NCBI GenBank assembly: GCA_016719605.1
Contig: JADJYW010000009.1
Location: 1-58,891 of the forward strand
Length of the DNA: 58,891 nt
Reading direction: 5' to 3'
Source: Lewinellaceae bacterium
GTDB lineage: Bacteria > Bacteroidota > Bacteroidia > Chitinophagales > Saprospiraceae
In this document: positions 1 through 8,396 of the stretch, one piece after another
How the letters are laid out: each line of letters starts with the position of its first letter
How positions within the stretch are numbered: position 1 is the first letter of the stretch
The notes under the pieces: model-generated
The model's input: the letters and a program-made list of their open reading frames with translations, nothing else
What the model was told of the DNA's origin: nothing
Databases searched by the model: none
Made by a program: the position numbers and the translations under genes

Positions 1-2
1 AT

Positions 3-125
3 TCTGCAATTTTATATCCACTAAACTGGTTGTTCGCCAATACCTTTGGGAAAACCCACATGAACCATGTTTTGGAAAATGTTCGACAGTTGGCCTATCA
101 GAACGAGCCTTATCTGTATGAATAA
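3..125 (+). CDS. C-terminal end of an unidentified protein (partial)
   Basis: An open frame runs in from the left edge and ends at TAA, giving about 40 residues that finish ...QNEPYLYE. The composition (NWLFANTFGKTHMNHVLENV) is protein-like, and the frame stops 16 bases before the end of the convergent pseudouridine synthase gene, a normal convergent arrangement. The amphipathic helix at the end is reminiscent of SRPBCC/polyketide-cyclase-like proteins, but this is a guess. Without the upstream sequence the family cannot be assigned. Confidence 0.45.
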   Translation, partial: SAILYPLNWLFANTFGKTHMNHVLENVRQLAYQNEPYLYE

Positions 126-141
126 AACAATAGCAGAGCGG

Positions 142-1850
142 CTAAAACTCCGCCTCCTGCTCCACCACCATCCGTTCCCGCTGAATGGATGCACAAATTC
201 AGCTGATCGGCGTGCAGGCACATCCGGGCGCCTTTGTTGCCGTACAGTTCGTCGCCGAGGATGGGCGCATGTAGTCCAAGCGGATGGGCGGCGCACGCGC
301 AACTGGTGCGTACGGCCGGTAACGGGAAAAAATGCACCGGGTCGTATCAGCCTCGCGCGACACCACGCGCCAGGCGCTCCGGGCCGATTTTCCGTACTCG
401 TAGCACACCATTTGCCGGGGCCGGTCGTCCAGGTCCACCCTAAGGGGCAGGTCTACGATCCCGGCTTCGCCGTCGATATGGCCTTCCAGCACGGCCACGT
501 ACCGTTTTTATGGTGCGCCGAATGAACTGGCTTTGCCCTTGTGTACCTCGGCGGTTTTGGCCACCAGCATCAGACCGGAAGTGCCCATGTCGAGGCGGTG
601 TACGACCAGTGGCCCGGTGGCATCCGGGTACCGCTGTTTCATGCGGAGATACACGGAATCCGTCGTTTTTGCCCGGCAAAGCGAGCAAAGAGGCCGGTTT
701 GTTCAACACCACCAGGTACTCGTCTTCATACACGATTTCAATGTCGAGTGCGGCAGCCTGGCCCGGCAGCATGGGGTTGGCGTCGAGGGGAATACCGGCG
801 AGCATGTGGCCCAGGATTGGCTCGCATTTGCCGCGGCAGGCGGGGTAGAACTGGCCGTGTTTCCGGATTTCGCCCACCGGCGACGCACCCCACCAGAATT
901 CGGCCATAGCCACGGGTTTCAGGCAGTGCAGGAAGGCGTATTGCAGCAGTTTGGGCGCCGCGCACTCGCCCGCGCCCGCAGGAGGCGGGGTGGCGGCGTT
1001 GCGCTGAAAAATATCGGCAAAGCTCTTTTGTTTCTCCGGACTGGTTGAGGAAAATAATGCTCGAAAATGTGTTGCTGGAGGGCCGCCGACTTCAGTTTTC
1101 GGGTTTCTTTCAGGTTTTGAATCGCGCCGGCAATCTGGTCTATCTGGATTTGAATCCCCTCCAGCCGTTGTTTCCAGTGCCTTTTCAGGTCTTTCAGCAC
1201 ATAGTGGTCGTGTACGCTTTCCCGCACCAGTTCGGCTTCCAGGGTTTGGAACGCCTCCGGGGAAAGGTGCTTTTCTTGCTCCGCGCGTAGCACATCCCGG
1301 CGTTGTTTGCCGGCCTTAGATTTTTGTTTTTCGGCGGCTATTTGGCGCCCGGCTTCAGCAGTTTCGGTTTGTTAAGTATTTCCAGGAGTTCGGGCAGGAG
1401 CGGATTTTGTTCGAGGTATTCGATCCGGCGGTTCATCGCGCTGAGCACTTCCTCTTCTTTCCGGTAAAAACCCGCTTCATCCAGCAGGTCAAACACCGGA
1501 GGCACCAAAACCGGGATGGTGATTTTTTGCCGCCCAACTTTCCGGAAAAAGCTGCCAGATACCCGATCTCGTTTTGTTGATTTTGCACCACCAGCACCCC
1601 GAACATTTTCCCGTACACCGCACCGTCTTTGCCGGGTTCATGTCCGAAGTTGTGGTCCCATTCCGTTTGGCGGGCCAGGTATTGCCGGAGTTCTTTCGCG
1701 GCTTGCAGGCTCAGCGGATGCGGCGTGTACTGGAACGGAATGTAAACCGCTCCGGCAAGAGGCAGTCCTGGACGGATTCCTGAAACCGGATGAAACAATC
1801 CGGCGTAGCGGACGTGTCGGGTTTTAAACTGGCGGAGTCCAATTGCAAGG
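142..1850 (-). pseudogene. RluA-family pseudouridine synthase with N-terminal extension, broken by many frameshifts
   Basis: Successive frames give a continuous match to the long (about 550 aa) Bacteroidota form of RluA/RsuA-type pseudouridine synthases, which isomerise uridine in rRNA or tRNA. The N-terminal part includes EWDHNFGHEPGKDGAVYGKM and GYLAAFSGKLGGK. A coiled segment and the extension motif EFWWGASP...FYPACRGKCEPILGHML follow. The catalytic domain starts with IVYEDEYLVVLNKP, continues in another frame with VVHRLDMGTSGLMLVAKT (the HRLD signature with the catalytic Asp), then TGRTHQLRVHAAHPL and a C-terminus ERMVVEQEAEF before TAG. At least five frame changes are needed in 1.7 kb, yet the residues remain well conserved. 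This suggests sequencing indels or very recent decay. No clear ATG is present near the expected start, and a possible -7 box (TACTTTCG) lies just upstream. Confidence 0.8.
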
Positions 1851-1940
1851 GAATTTGGGCGGCGAAAGTAGGCGTTTTCCGCCGGGGCTGGTGTTTTTAC
1901 CTGCGGTATACACATAACTGGAGCTCGGTTTCAATAAACG

Positions 1941-2085
1941 GTAGTGGCAAATTTCGAGTGATGGAACGCGGATTAAACGGATGCAGGCAACACGGATTTT
2001 CACGGATTCCTTACATAAATCCGTGAAAATCCGTGTTGCCTGCATCCGTTTAATCCGCGTTCCATAACTCGCAATTTGCCACTAC
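1941..2085. repeat. Near-perfect 68-bp inverted repeat with 9-bp loop
   Basis: Bases 1941-2008 and 2018-2085 are inverted copies differing at only two positions. The arms contain the dispersed motifs GGAACGCGGAT and CACGGATTTTCACGGATT. The right tip supplies the TAG stop codon of the adenylate-kinase-like gene at 2082-2084. The left tip lies in the upstream region of the pseudouridine synthase gene. The same GGAACGCGGAT...ACGGAT signature recurs inside coding sequence at 36362-36464. It could act as a strong terminator hairpin in either direction, or be a non-autonomous palindromic element. Confidence 0.9.
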
Positions 2086-2635
2086 CCGCGTACGCGGCCG
2101 CACACGATTTCCACCAGGGCCTCCACCGGCAAGTCCTCCTCCAGATACAAAACCGGTACCCGGCAGCCGGATTCCAGCCATGCCTCCTCGGCTGCCCGGC
2201 CGCGCCATTGCGTCGCCGCCGTTTCGTCGTAGCCCGCTGCCCAGTGCAGAAATTTTTCAAAAACACCGTGCAAGTCGCCGCCTGCAACAAGCCGCTCCGC
2301 CCCGTATCGGGCCGTTTCGCGTTCCCGTATCCGGGCCAGCCGAAGCGGTGTGGGTAGCCGGCGGTACACGACGACATCGAACCGTTCCAGCAGCGGCTCC
2401 CCCAGCCCAGCAACGCGCCGGATACCACAAAGGACGCCGCTTCCCGATCCAGATCGGCCGTCAGCAAGCGCAAACGATGTTCCGGGTTCCGCTTCCGCCG
2501 ATACGGTAGCGGGTCGTTCGTAAACCAGTAATAGTCGTCGGTATCAAAACAACTGCAACCCAGCCGCGCATCCGCGCGGCCGAGTGGCTTGGCCCCGGCG
2601 CCCGGCGCGCCGAATATGTGGATGCGCAGGGACAT
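2082..2635 (-). pseudogene. Adenylate-kinase-like P-loop NTPase, frameshifted
   Basis: The first frame gives MSLRIHIFGAPGAG...GCSCFDTDDYYWF...DLDREAASFVVSGALLGWG, the start of the small P-loop kinases annotated as adenylate kinase or AAA family ATPase in Bacteroidota. The second frame continues with RRLPTPLRLARIRERETARYG...FHEKF-like helix, AAGYDE and PVLYLEEDLPVEALVEIV, ending RVRG. The switch falls near 2385-2400. The P-loop itself (GAPGAGAKPLG) lacks a normal GK[ST], so a further small indel there is likely. The true substrate of this family is not established. The stop codon lies in the adjoining palindromic repeat. Confidence 0.65.
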
Positions 2636-2643
2636 CGTGTTTT

Positions 2644-5050
2644 TTACCGGTTTACTTTTATCGCCTTGGTCGGTGCACTTTGTTTTCCCGCTGCACGCAG
2701 TTGAATCAGGTACACGCCGGCAGGCAGTTCCTCCCCAAAGCGCACTGTTCCGTTGTCGGCGCCGAGCGGTTTGGTCAACATCAACTGCCCCAGCAGGTTG
2801 CGCACTTCGAGTATGGCGTTTTTGGCGTCAGGCCAGTTGTACCACACCGAAAAGTCCGTCGTCGTCGGGTTTGGCGCGAGTCTCATCTGCACTGTCTGTT
2901 CCGACTCGAAAGTTGATACAAGTCCGGGCACCACTTCGAATCCGTCCACAGCAGCCTCCACGAGGTGGCCGGGGTCGTCGTCGGAGGTTATGAAATGGAC
3001 CCGCATGGTATTGGTCAGCGGGAGGTAGTTTTTCAGGTGAATTTCGCCGGAATAGAGCCAGGCACTGGCTGAAAAGGTATCCGTGCGTATCGTAGCCGTT
3101 TGCTGGCCATTGGTCACACGCACTTCGAAGCGGTCGTTGGGGGTGCCGGTTCCACCGGCATTGAAAAACCAGTAGTAGAATTTCAGCTCGGCATCGGTGT
3201 AGGCAGCCAACTGCATCTCCGGAGACGAGAGGGTCACGCTGCCGTTGTCCACATCATCGGCGCCGGCTTGTCCGCCACCGTTTCCGGTCACATAGCACTG
3301 GAGGTTGTTATCTACAAACTCGTCGTTGGCCGGGTTGCTGGTGTTGTTTTGGAAAAATGTACCCTTCGGCTCGCCGAGTTCCCAAAAACCTGCCGATGCC
3401 GTGGCGGTTGTGGTCCAGCCGAGGTCAATCTCAAAATCGTCGTAGTAGCCGGGTTCGAGGGGGATCGTGACGAGGCCATCGCTGCCGATATTCACATCGG
3501 CCACGCGGAAGCCCCAGATGCCGGCGCGGTAGGCGCCGCCGATCATACAGGGGACATCAAACTGGCCATCTGCATTGGTTTGCCGCTTGTACGTTTGTGC
3601 GGGGCCGGTCAGTATGATTGTTTTGTTAGCCAAGGCGGCACCGGTGAACTGATCCACCGCTCTGCCGCCCACGTTGAACGCCAGGATCGGCTCCAGTGTA
3701 TAGTTGAGTTCGGTCACCTGTCCGGTATTCAGCGTCAAATCAACCGTTTGGGTGACGTAGCCGGGTTTGCTGATGGTCACGGTGAACATGCCGGATTGCA
3801 CCTGGCCAGTTTTGAACGTGCCGTTGTTCCCGGTGAATTTCGCCGGCGCTCCGCCGCCACTGATATTGATTTCGGCGCCGGAAAGCGGCTGGTTCGTGCA
3901 GCCGTCGAAGATGCGTCCCTCCAGGTAAGCGGCACGCTGGTAGGTGGGCGTGAGTACGAAAAGCCGGCCCGTGCCGCCATTGATATTCGGGATATTGGTG
4001 GCTATGAGGTTGCCCGAAGGCAGGTATGGATACACCCCCAGCAGCCGTCGAACGACGGGCCGGTGGTCGGCCAGGTATCGTACTGGCCCCACCATGACGA
4101 GGTTGTCCGGTTTGTGCGCATCCACGATGTTCAGGCCGTCGGTGTACCAGGACGTGATGGCCCAGTCGTTGAGGATGTGCGTGTTGTGGCCGATGGAACC
4201 ATTGCCGTCGTTGGTGGAGAAGCGGTCGAGTTCCCGGATGTCGCCGGGGTCGCTCATCGTAGGCGGTCAGAAAGGAGGGCACGCGCTCATCGGTGGTGAG
4301 CACCGTTTTCCGGTCGCTGAGCAGCCAGGCATTGTGCGCAAAGCGGGCGGGGGTTTCCACTGTGCCGAGCAAAATCGGGTTGGTTTTGTCCCGCATATCC
4401 ACCACCGACATAATACCCGCATTGATGTGGCAGGCGTAGAGCGTATCGTTGTCCACATAGCCGTCGTGGATGTAGCCGAGTTGGTCAAACTTGCCCACAT
4501 AAACCGGATTGTAGGGGTCGGTGTTCAGGTCGTGTACCCGGGCGCTGCTGAAGTTGCCGCCGTATGTGTACAGGTAGCCCGTGGTTTCGTCAATGTGCAG
4601 GGCGTGTATTTCGTCCAAGGCACCGGCTATTTCACCCGTACCGGTATAGTTGTGGTAGTCCAGGTTGGGGGTTGGGCAGGTTACTCAGGGTCACGATTTG
4701 TACGCCGCCGCCGCCTTGGTCGTGATGTAGGCATAGTTTCGGTACACTTTGATTTCTTTCCACAGGTTGTTCGGGCCTGGAATCTGGACGATCTGCACGG
4801 GATTGGTTGGGTTGGTCACGTTCACGATGGACAGGCCTTTGGAGGCGCCGACCAGTGCGTATTCCTGACCGTTTTGGGCGTATCCGCAGATATTGGCCAG
4901 GGTTTGGCCTGGATAATCCAGCGTACCGCGCAGTTGAATGTTGAAATCCTGGGCAACAAGGGGTAGGGCGCCGATCACAAGGACGACCGGCACAAATAAC
5001 TTCAGTAGTTGTTTTCGCGAAAAATAACGAAGACAAGTGTTGGTGAGCAA
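2644..5050 (-). pseudogene. Choice-of-anchor B family secreted protein with T9SS sorting domain, frameshifted
   Basis: Four frame segments assemble into one secreted protein of about 800 aa. It starts at a TTG with an N-terminal hydrophobic segment (FVPVVLVIGALPLVAQ). The LVIVP-type propeller of choice-of-anchor B proteins follows (GLSIVNVTNPTNPVQIV; DEIHALHIDETTGYLYTYGG; GYIHDGYVDNDTLYACH; HILNDWAITSWYTDGLNIVD). Two carboxypeptidase-regulatory-like folds come next, then a jelly-roll-like segment (YYDDFEIDLGW...FWELGEPKG), and finally a T9SS C-terminal domain (LAPNPTTTDFSVWYN...LPAGVYLIQLRAAG). The last 537 codons form one uninterrupted frame. Frame changes lie near 4690, 4640 and 4260. Such proteins are exported and anchored to the cell surface by the type IX system; their ligand is unknown. 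Damage may be sequencing error, as in the neighbouring genes. Confidence 0.8.
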
Positions 5051-5068
5051 AAACGGAAAAACGAGGCG

Positions 5069-5076
5069 CGAAGGTA
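5069..5076 (-). promoter_or_regulatory. Candidate -7 box (TACCTTCG) of the choice-of-anchor B gene
   Basis: Reading on the minus strand, TACCTTCG resembles the Bacteroidota TAnnTTTG box and lies about 20 bases before the TTG start. No convincing -33 TTG at standard spacing was found. Inferred from consensus only. Confidence 0.35.
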
Positions 5077-5170
5077 CACCGGATTAAAACAGCAAGCGCT
5101 TGACCTGGATGGGCCATTCGCGCTTCAATTCAGCCAATGGACGACAAAGGCGGGAAAGTTTAGGTATCCA

Positions 5171-5392
5171 GACCTTTCTGGTTTGGCAAACCTACGGTAT
5201 AGGTGGCAGCGTTAGAGGGACGGCGCTCGGTGTCGTACACAAGTCGAATCAGGGCGTAGCCCGGCGCGAGATAATCGTGCCGCCGCTAACGGCTCTGGTG
5301 TTATCGCACCATTAGGCTATAACGGCGTCGGGGCTACGCCCCTAATTTGACGACAAGGGTACATACCGTAGGTTTGTCAAACGTGGAAGGTC
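5171..5392. repeat. MITE-like element with 30-bp terminal inverted repeats
   Basis: Bases 5171-5200 and 5363-5392 are inverted copies with 26 of 30 positions matching (core CAAACCTACGGTAT). Inside lie a second inverted pair built on GGGCGTAGCCC / GGGGCTACGCCCC and other short palindromes. No open frame resembling a transposase is present, so it would be non-autonomous. It fills nearly all of the 370-base gap between two genes. The outer GGAAGGTCTCGTT is repeated at 21570-21582. Confidence 0.7.
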
Positions 5393-5421
5393 TCGTTCCG
5401 AAAACATCCAGTAATGTGGGT

Positions 5422-6320
5422 TTAAGCTTGTTTCAATGCGGCCCGGTTGGAGAAATACGCGAACAAGCAGGCTGTCCAAAACGAAAACAGGGAATAAACC
5501 AAAGCCGGTTTGACCATTTCCTGGTTGCCGAGCATGACGCTGGCGATGAGGAAAGCGAGGGTGGTATTTTGTACCCCGCATTCCAGGGCTGCTGTCAGGC
5601 GCGAGGGATGCGGTTCTTTCATGTAGTACAGGAAAAAATAGCCGGCGAGCAGGCAACAGGCGTTTTGAATCAATGCCACCGGCGTGATGCGCACAAAATC
5701 GGCCCACTCCAGCCCGGCGCCCCCCTGGCTTTCGCTGGCAAACATTTTGACCAAAAAAACAACAGCCAGCAGCAGCAGCATGACGTACTTGGCCGGCTTG
5801 CTGATCAACTGCGCGTGGTAGGGATAATAGCGCCGGAAGGCAATACCGACAGTGGCCGGAATGATCGTGATAAAAAAAACCTGCTCCACCGTGTCCCAAA
5901 AAGGCAAGTGCAAATCCGTTTCCCGGCCCATGAACACATGTAGCGCAAAGTTGACCACCAGCGGGATCGAGAAAAGAGCCAAAACGCTGTTGATGGACGT
6001 GAGCGAGAGCGACAGTGCCACATTGCCGCGCCAGAGGTAGGTCAAAAAACCGGATGTAGCGCCGCCGGGCTGGCACTCAGGATGAGAAAACCCACCTTGA
6101 GTGCCGCCGGCAACGGTGCGATCAGGTTGATCGCCAGAGCAATGACGGGCAGCCCCAGCATTTGAATACCCAATGCCGCAAAAAACGCCCTCGGATAGCG
6201 TACGATTCGCGCAAAATCGCCGAACGTGAGCGACAGTCCAACGCCAAACATGATCAGTCCGAGTACGACACTGACTGCCAGGTCAACAACTTGTGTAGGG
6301 GCCAAAGTGAGTAGGATCAT
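5422..6320 (-). pseudogene. Bile acid:sodium symporter (SBF/BASS) family transporter, one-base frameshift
   Basis: The first frame encodes MILLTLAPTQVVDLAVSVVL...FGVGLSLTFGDF...LKVGFLILSASP, and the second resumes exactly at the family hallmark ATSGFLTYLWRGNVALSLSL and runs to the end. Restoring one G in the run AGCCCGGCGGC gives SPGGATSG, the conserved sequence, so a single lost G explains the break. The whole protein would be about 299 aa with 8-10 membrane helices, normal for this family. SBF members carry out sodium-coupled uptake of bile acids, pantothenate, keto acids and related organic anions; the substrate here cannot be predicted. It follows the BtuG-like gene in the same direction but is separated from it by a terminator-like hairpin. 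Confidence 0.85.
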
Positions 6321-6367
6321 TTATTGCGGGCAAATGTATGCCTTTGCCTCCATGCTACCGGACATTT

Positions 6368-6408
6368 CACTGTTGTGCGAGTCAAAAGACCTGCGCGCGG
6401 GGCCAAAC
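6368..6408. repeat. Dispersed 25-bp module, copy 1
   Basis: CACTGTTGTGCG followed by AGTCAAAAGACC matches 21534-21558 in 24 of 25 positions (one G missing here), and both copies are followed by a GC-rich stretch with CCAAAC. It is non-coding in both places. Confidence 0.6.
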
Positions 6409-6432
6409 TCGCCCCTCGCCTTTTGCAAAAAT

Positions 6433-6452
6433 CGGCGGGTTAAAACCCGCCG
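6433..6452 (-). terminator. Rho-independent terminator-like hairpin after the BtuG-like gene
   Basis: CGGCGGGTT and AACCCGCCG form a perfect 9-base inverted repeat, followed on the minus strand by GATTTTTGC. It lies 24 bases beyond the stop of the BtuG-like gene. The shape is close to the GTCGGCAGG...CCTGCCGAC palindrome inside a kinase gene at 31350-31376. Confidence 0.6.
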
Positions 6453-6475
6453 CTACCAACCTGCCCTTCGCCCTT

Positions 6476-7522
6476 CTACCGCACAAACACCACCTCTCCC
6501 GGCGCCACCCCTGCCGGAAACGCACCCACCCGCTCGCCGTCGGGTTTGTAAATGACCACCTCGCCTGCGGAGTTAAAATCTTTGGCATCGGTGCAGTACA
6601 GATAGCCCGTGGCCGGGTCGCAGCCCAGCCCGTAGGCGGTTTGGTCAAAACGAGCCGACAGCCCGTTTTTGTCCAGCGCATAAATTTTGCCGCCTGCGGC
6701 GAAAAACAACGTTTGGCCGTCCGGAGCAGCCACCAGGTCGTCGCCGTAGGCCGGAATAGCGTGACTGATGCCGGCTATTGCCATCGGGGCGCCCACCCAG
6801 CCCGCCGGAGCGGCATCCAGAAAAGAACCCCGGCAATGCGCGATCGTGTACGGCCCGAGCGGCCCGACGGCAAACGGCGCCACGGCCAACGATCCCGGGT
6901 TTTTGCCGGGCGCCACCAGCCGGCTCAGTTCGGCCGTATTGCCGAGGTTGAGGATAGACACCGTGGAATCCACCCCGAATCCGCCCGAATTGGCCACGGC
7001 AACCAGGCCATCACCCTGGCGGATCATCTTTTCCGGGCCTTTGCCGACGGGTATGGTTTGTACGATTTCGAGCGTGTTCAAATCTACTTTGAGGACACTG
7101 CCCGTCAGTCCGTCGGCGCCCCACTGGCTGATCAGCGCCAGGTTGTTGTCCAATGGCAGCAGGAACCGCGGCAGGGCCAGCCCGCCGATGGTGTCTATGA
7201 ATTTGAATGTGACGGCATCCACGACATAGACTTTATTGGCGCCATTGACCACGAGGTAGCCTTTGCCCTGGTGCAAGGTGAGCGACTGCACAAACTGGCC
7301 CGGCACGGCGCCGCCATTGGCCCGGGCAAAAACATCCTGCACGGTTTCGCCCGTTTCGGGATTGTGCCAGGTGATGCTGCCCGTGCCGCCAAAAGGGCCT
7401 TCGTTGACCACAAACAGACCCGACGTGTAGTTGCCGGCGCCGGCGGGTTCATCGTCTTTTTTGCATGACGCAAGGCTCAAAAAGCCACAGAGAAGGAGGA
7501 GGAAAATGTGTTTGACTTTCAT
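6476..7522 (-). CDS. BtuG-like cobalamin-binding surface lipoprotein (YncE/DUF5074-type propeller)
   Basis: 348 aa. The lipoprotein signal ends in the lipobox LASC at Cys20. The following KKDDE fits the Bacteroidota export signal that sends lipoproteins to the outer face of the outer membrane. The rest is a repeat-rich beta-propeller (GLFVVNEGPFGGTGSITWHN near residue 35, YLVVNGANKVYVVDAVTF, VLKVDLNTLEIVQTIPVG, GYLYCTDAKDF near the end), the fold of BtuG. Established knowledge: BtuG captures vitamin B12 at the surface of gut Bacteroides and passes it to the TonB-dependent transporter BtuB. The identification rests on the fold, the lipoprotein signal and, above all, the cobalamin riboswitch in its leader. 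No btuB lies in this window, so the partner must be elsewhere. The ATG at 7522 is followed directly by the signal peptide. Other DUF5074 proteins have unrelated roles, so the riboswitch is the key argument. Confidence 0.75.
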   Translation of the reverse strand: MKVKHIFLLLLCGFLSLASCKKDDEPAGAGNYTSGLFVVNEGPFGGTGSITWHNPETGETVQDVFARANGGAVPGQFVQSLTLHQGKGYLVVNGANKVYVVDAVTFKFIDTIGGLALPRFLLPLDNNLALISQWGADGLTGSVLKVDLNTLEIVQTIPVGKGPEKMIRQGDGLVAVANSGGFGVDSTVSILNLGNTAELSRLVAPGKNPGSLAVAPFAVGPLGPYTIAHCRGSFLDAAPAGWVGAPMAIAGISHAIPAYGDDLVAAPDGQTLFFAAGGKIYALDKNGLSARFDQTAYGLGCDPATGYLYCTDAKDFNSAGEVVIYKPDGERVGAFPAGVAPGEVVFVR

Positions 7523-7659
7523 TTTTTAAATTTGAAAAAAGTGAAAATGAAAGGCAAACGGGAGAAGAGGAAGGACAAGGACAATGCCGCCGGGCGCCGG
7601 GAAGCGCGTAGTCGCCAATGACCTGTACCGACCGGCTTTCGCCCGAAGCCCGGTAAAAA

Positions 7660-7872
7660 AAGTAGCGTCGTTGGCAGGTCTTCTGGCTCGTTTCCGGTGC
7701 GGTCGCCTTCCCATCCCTTGCAGGAAAGTGGCGTATTGACCGACCGTTGCGTTTGGTTTTTTCCCGCAGCAAAGCCGACGAAAAACAAACTTCACGCAAA
7801 ACTTACAGCAGCGGGGACTGCCCCGGATTTGCACCGGGTTCCCTTTTCATCCGCCCGGAAAACCGGGAGGAA
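7660..7872 (-). promoter_or_regulatory. Cobalamin (adenosylcobalamin/B12) riboswitch
   Basis: On the minus strand the leader contains the hallmark blocks in order: AAAGGGAACCCGGTGCAAAT, CCGGGGCAGTCCCCGCTGCT with GTAA, a variable arm, CGCCACT, GGGAAGGCG, and finally the B12-box relative AGCCAGAAGACCTGCC. This is the standard order of a cobalamin aptamer. Downstream, ACCGGGCTT / AAAGCCGGT can form a hairpin that may belong to the expression platform. The switch should turn off the BtuG-like gene when B12 is plentiful. A GACCTTCGC sequence just upstream (about 7890-7898) may be the -7 box. Confidence 0.92.
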
Positions 7873-7957
7873 CCAATGACTTAACGCTGTGCGAAGGTCG
7901 CAAAATTGTTTCAACTGCTGTTGTGCGGGACGTATGACTGGATATTTTCTCGCAACT

Positions 7958-8102
7958 CCCGGCGGCTGTTTTTGGCGCACTGTTTTGACGGGAATTGAAT
8001 TTTTTTGACAGGATTTACCGGATGTCCAGCGCGGAACCGTCGCCATGATCCTGTAAATCTTGTAAATCCTGTCCAAACCAGAATGGCCTGTCAGCCGCCG
8101 GG
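7958..8102. repeat. Palindromic element, family of GACAGGATTTAC repeats
   Basis: The tips CCCGGCGGCTG (7958-7968) and CAGCCGCCGGG (8092-8102) are inverted. Internally GACAGGATTTACCGGAT pairs with a run of ATCCTGTAAATCTTGTAAAT. The left half shares TTTGACGGGAATTGA with the element at 44464-44645, and both have CCGTCGCC at the centre. No coding potential. Confidence 0.7.
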
Positions 8103-8202
8103 TGCGGGACACTTGCTGTCATCCGGCATGCAAAAACCGCTTTTAGCCCCGGAGACTGAAAGTTGCAGGTTTATTTTGTCTCCGAAAATTGCTCTAATCC
8201 AT

Positions 8203-8369
8203 TAGACAGTATACAGATTAAGTTTCGTAGTGGATTTTGGAGGTTATTTTTATCCAATCGAGGCGGATTTTGCAGTCGAAATGGGACGATTTTCGGCGAA
8301 AAAATCGAACGAAGAGTGGATAAAAATAGACCCAAAAGACGCTGCGAAACTTATTCTGTATACTGTCTA
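8203..8369. repeat. MITE-like element flanked by TA, in the leader of the giant T9SS gene
   Basis: TAGACAGTATACAGA at the left tip and TCTGTATACTGTCTA at the right tip are perfect inverted copies. The arms continue with TAAGTTTCG and TATTTTTATCCA and few mismatches, about 50 bases each. The ends begin and finish with TA, as expected for a TA target-site duplication. It ends 27 bases before the ATG at 8397, so it must lie within or next to that gene's promoter and leader. Confidence 0.7.
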
Positions 8370-8396
8370 TTATCCAAAATTCAAAAACCGCACTCC

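Noticed and set aside
2000..2100. Reading the protein-like ends created by the 1941-2085 repeat as extra coding sequence
   Set aside because: The frames that cross the repeat give the same residues on both sides because of the inverted arms, and lie outside the conserved protein.
5422..7522. Cotranscription of the SBF symporter with the B12-regulated BtuG-like gene (a new B12 transporter)
   Set aside because: Same direction, but a perfect 9-base hairpin followed by a T run separates them, and SBF transporters are not known to carry corrinoids. Position alone does not support the link.
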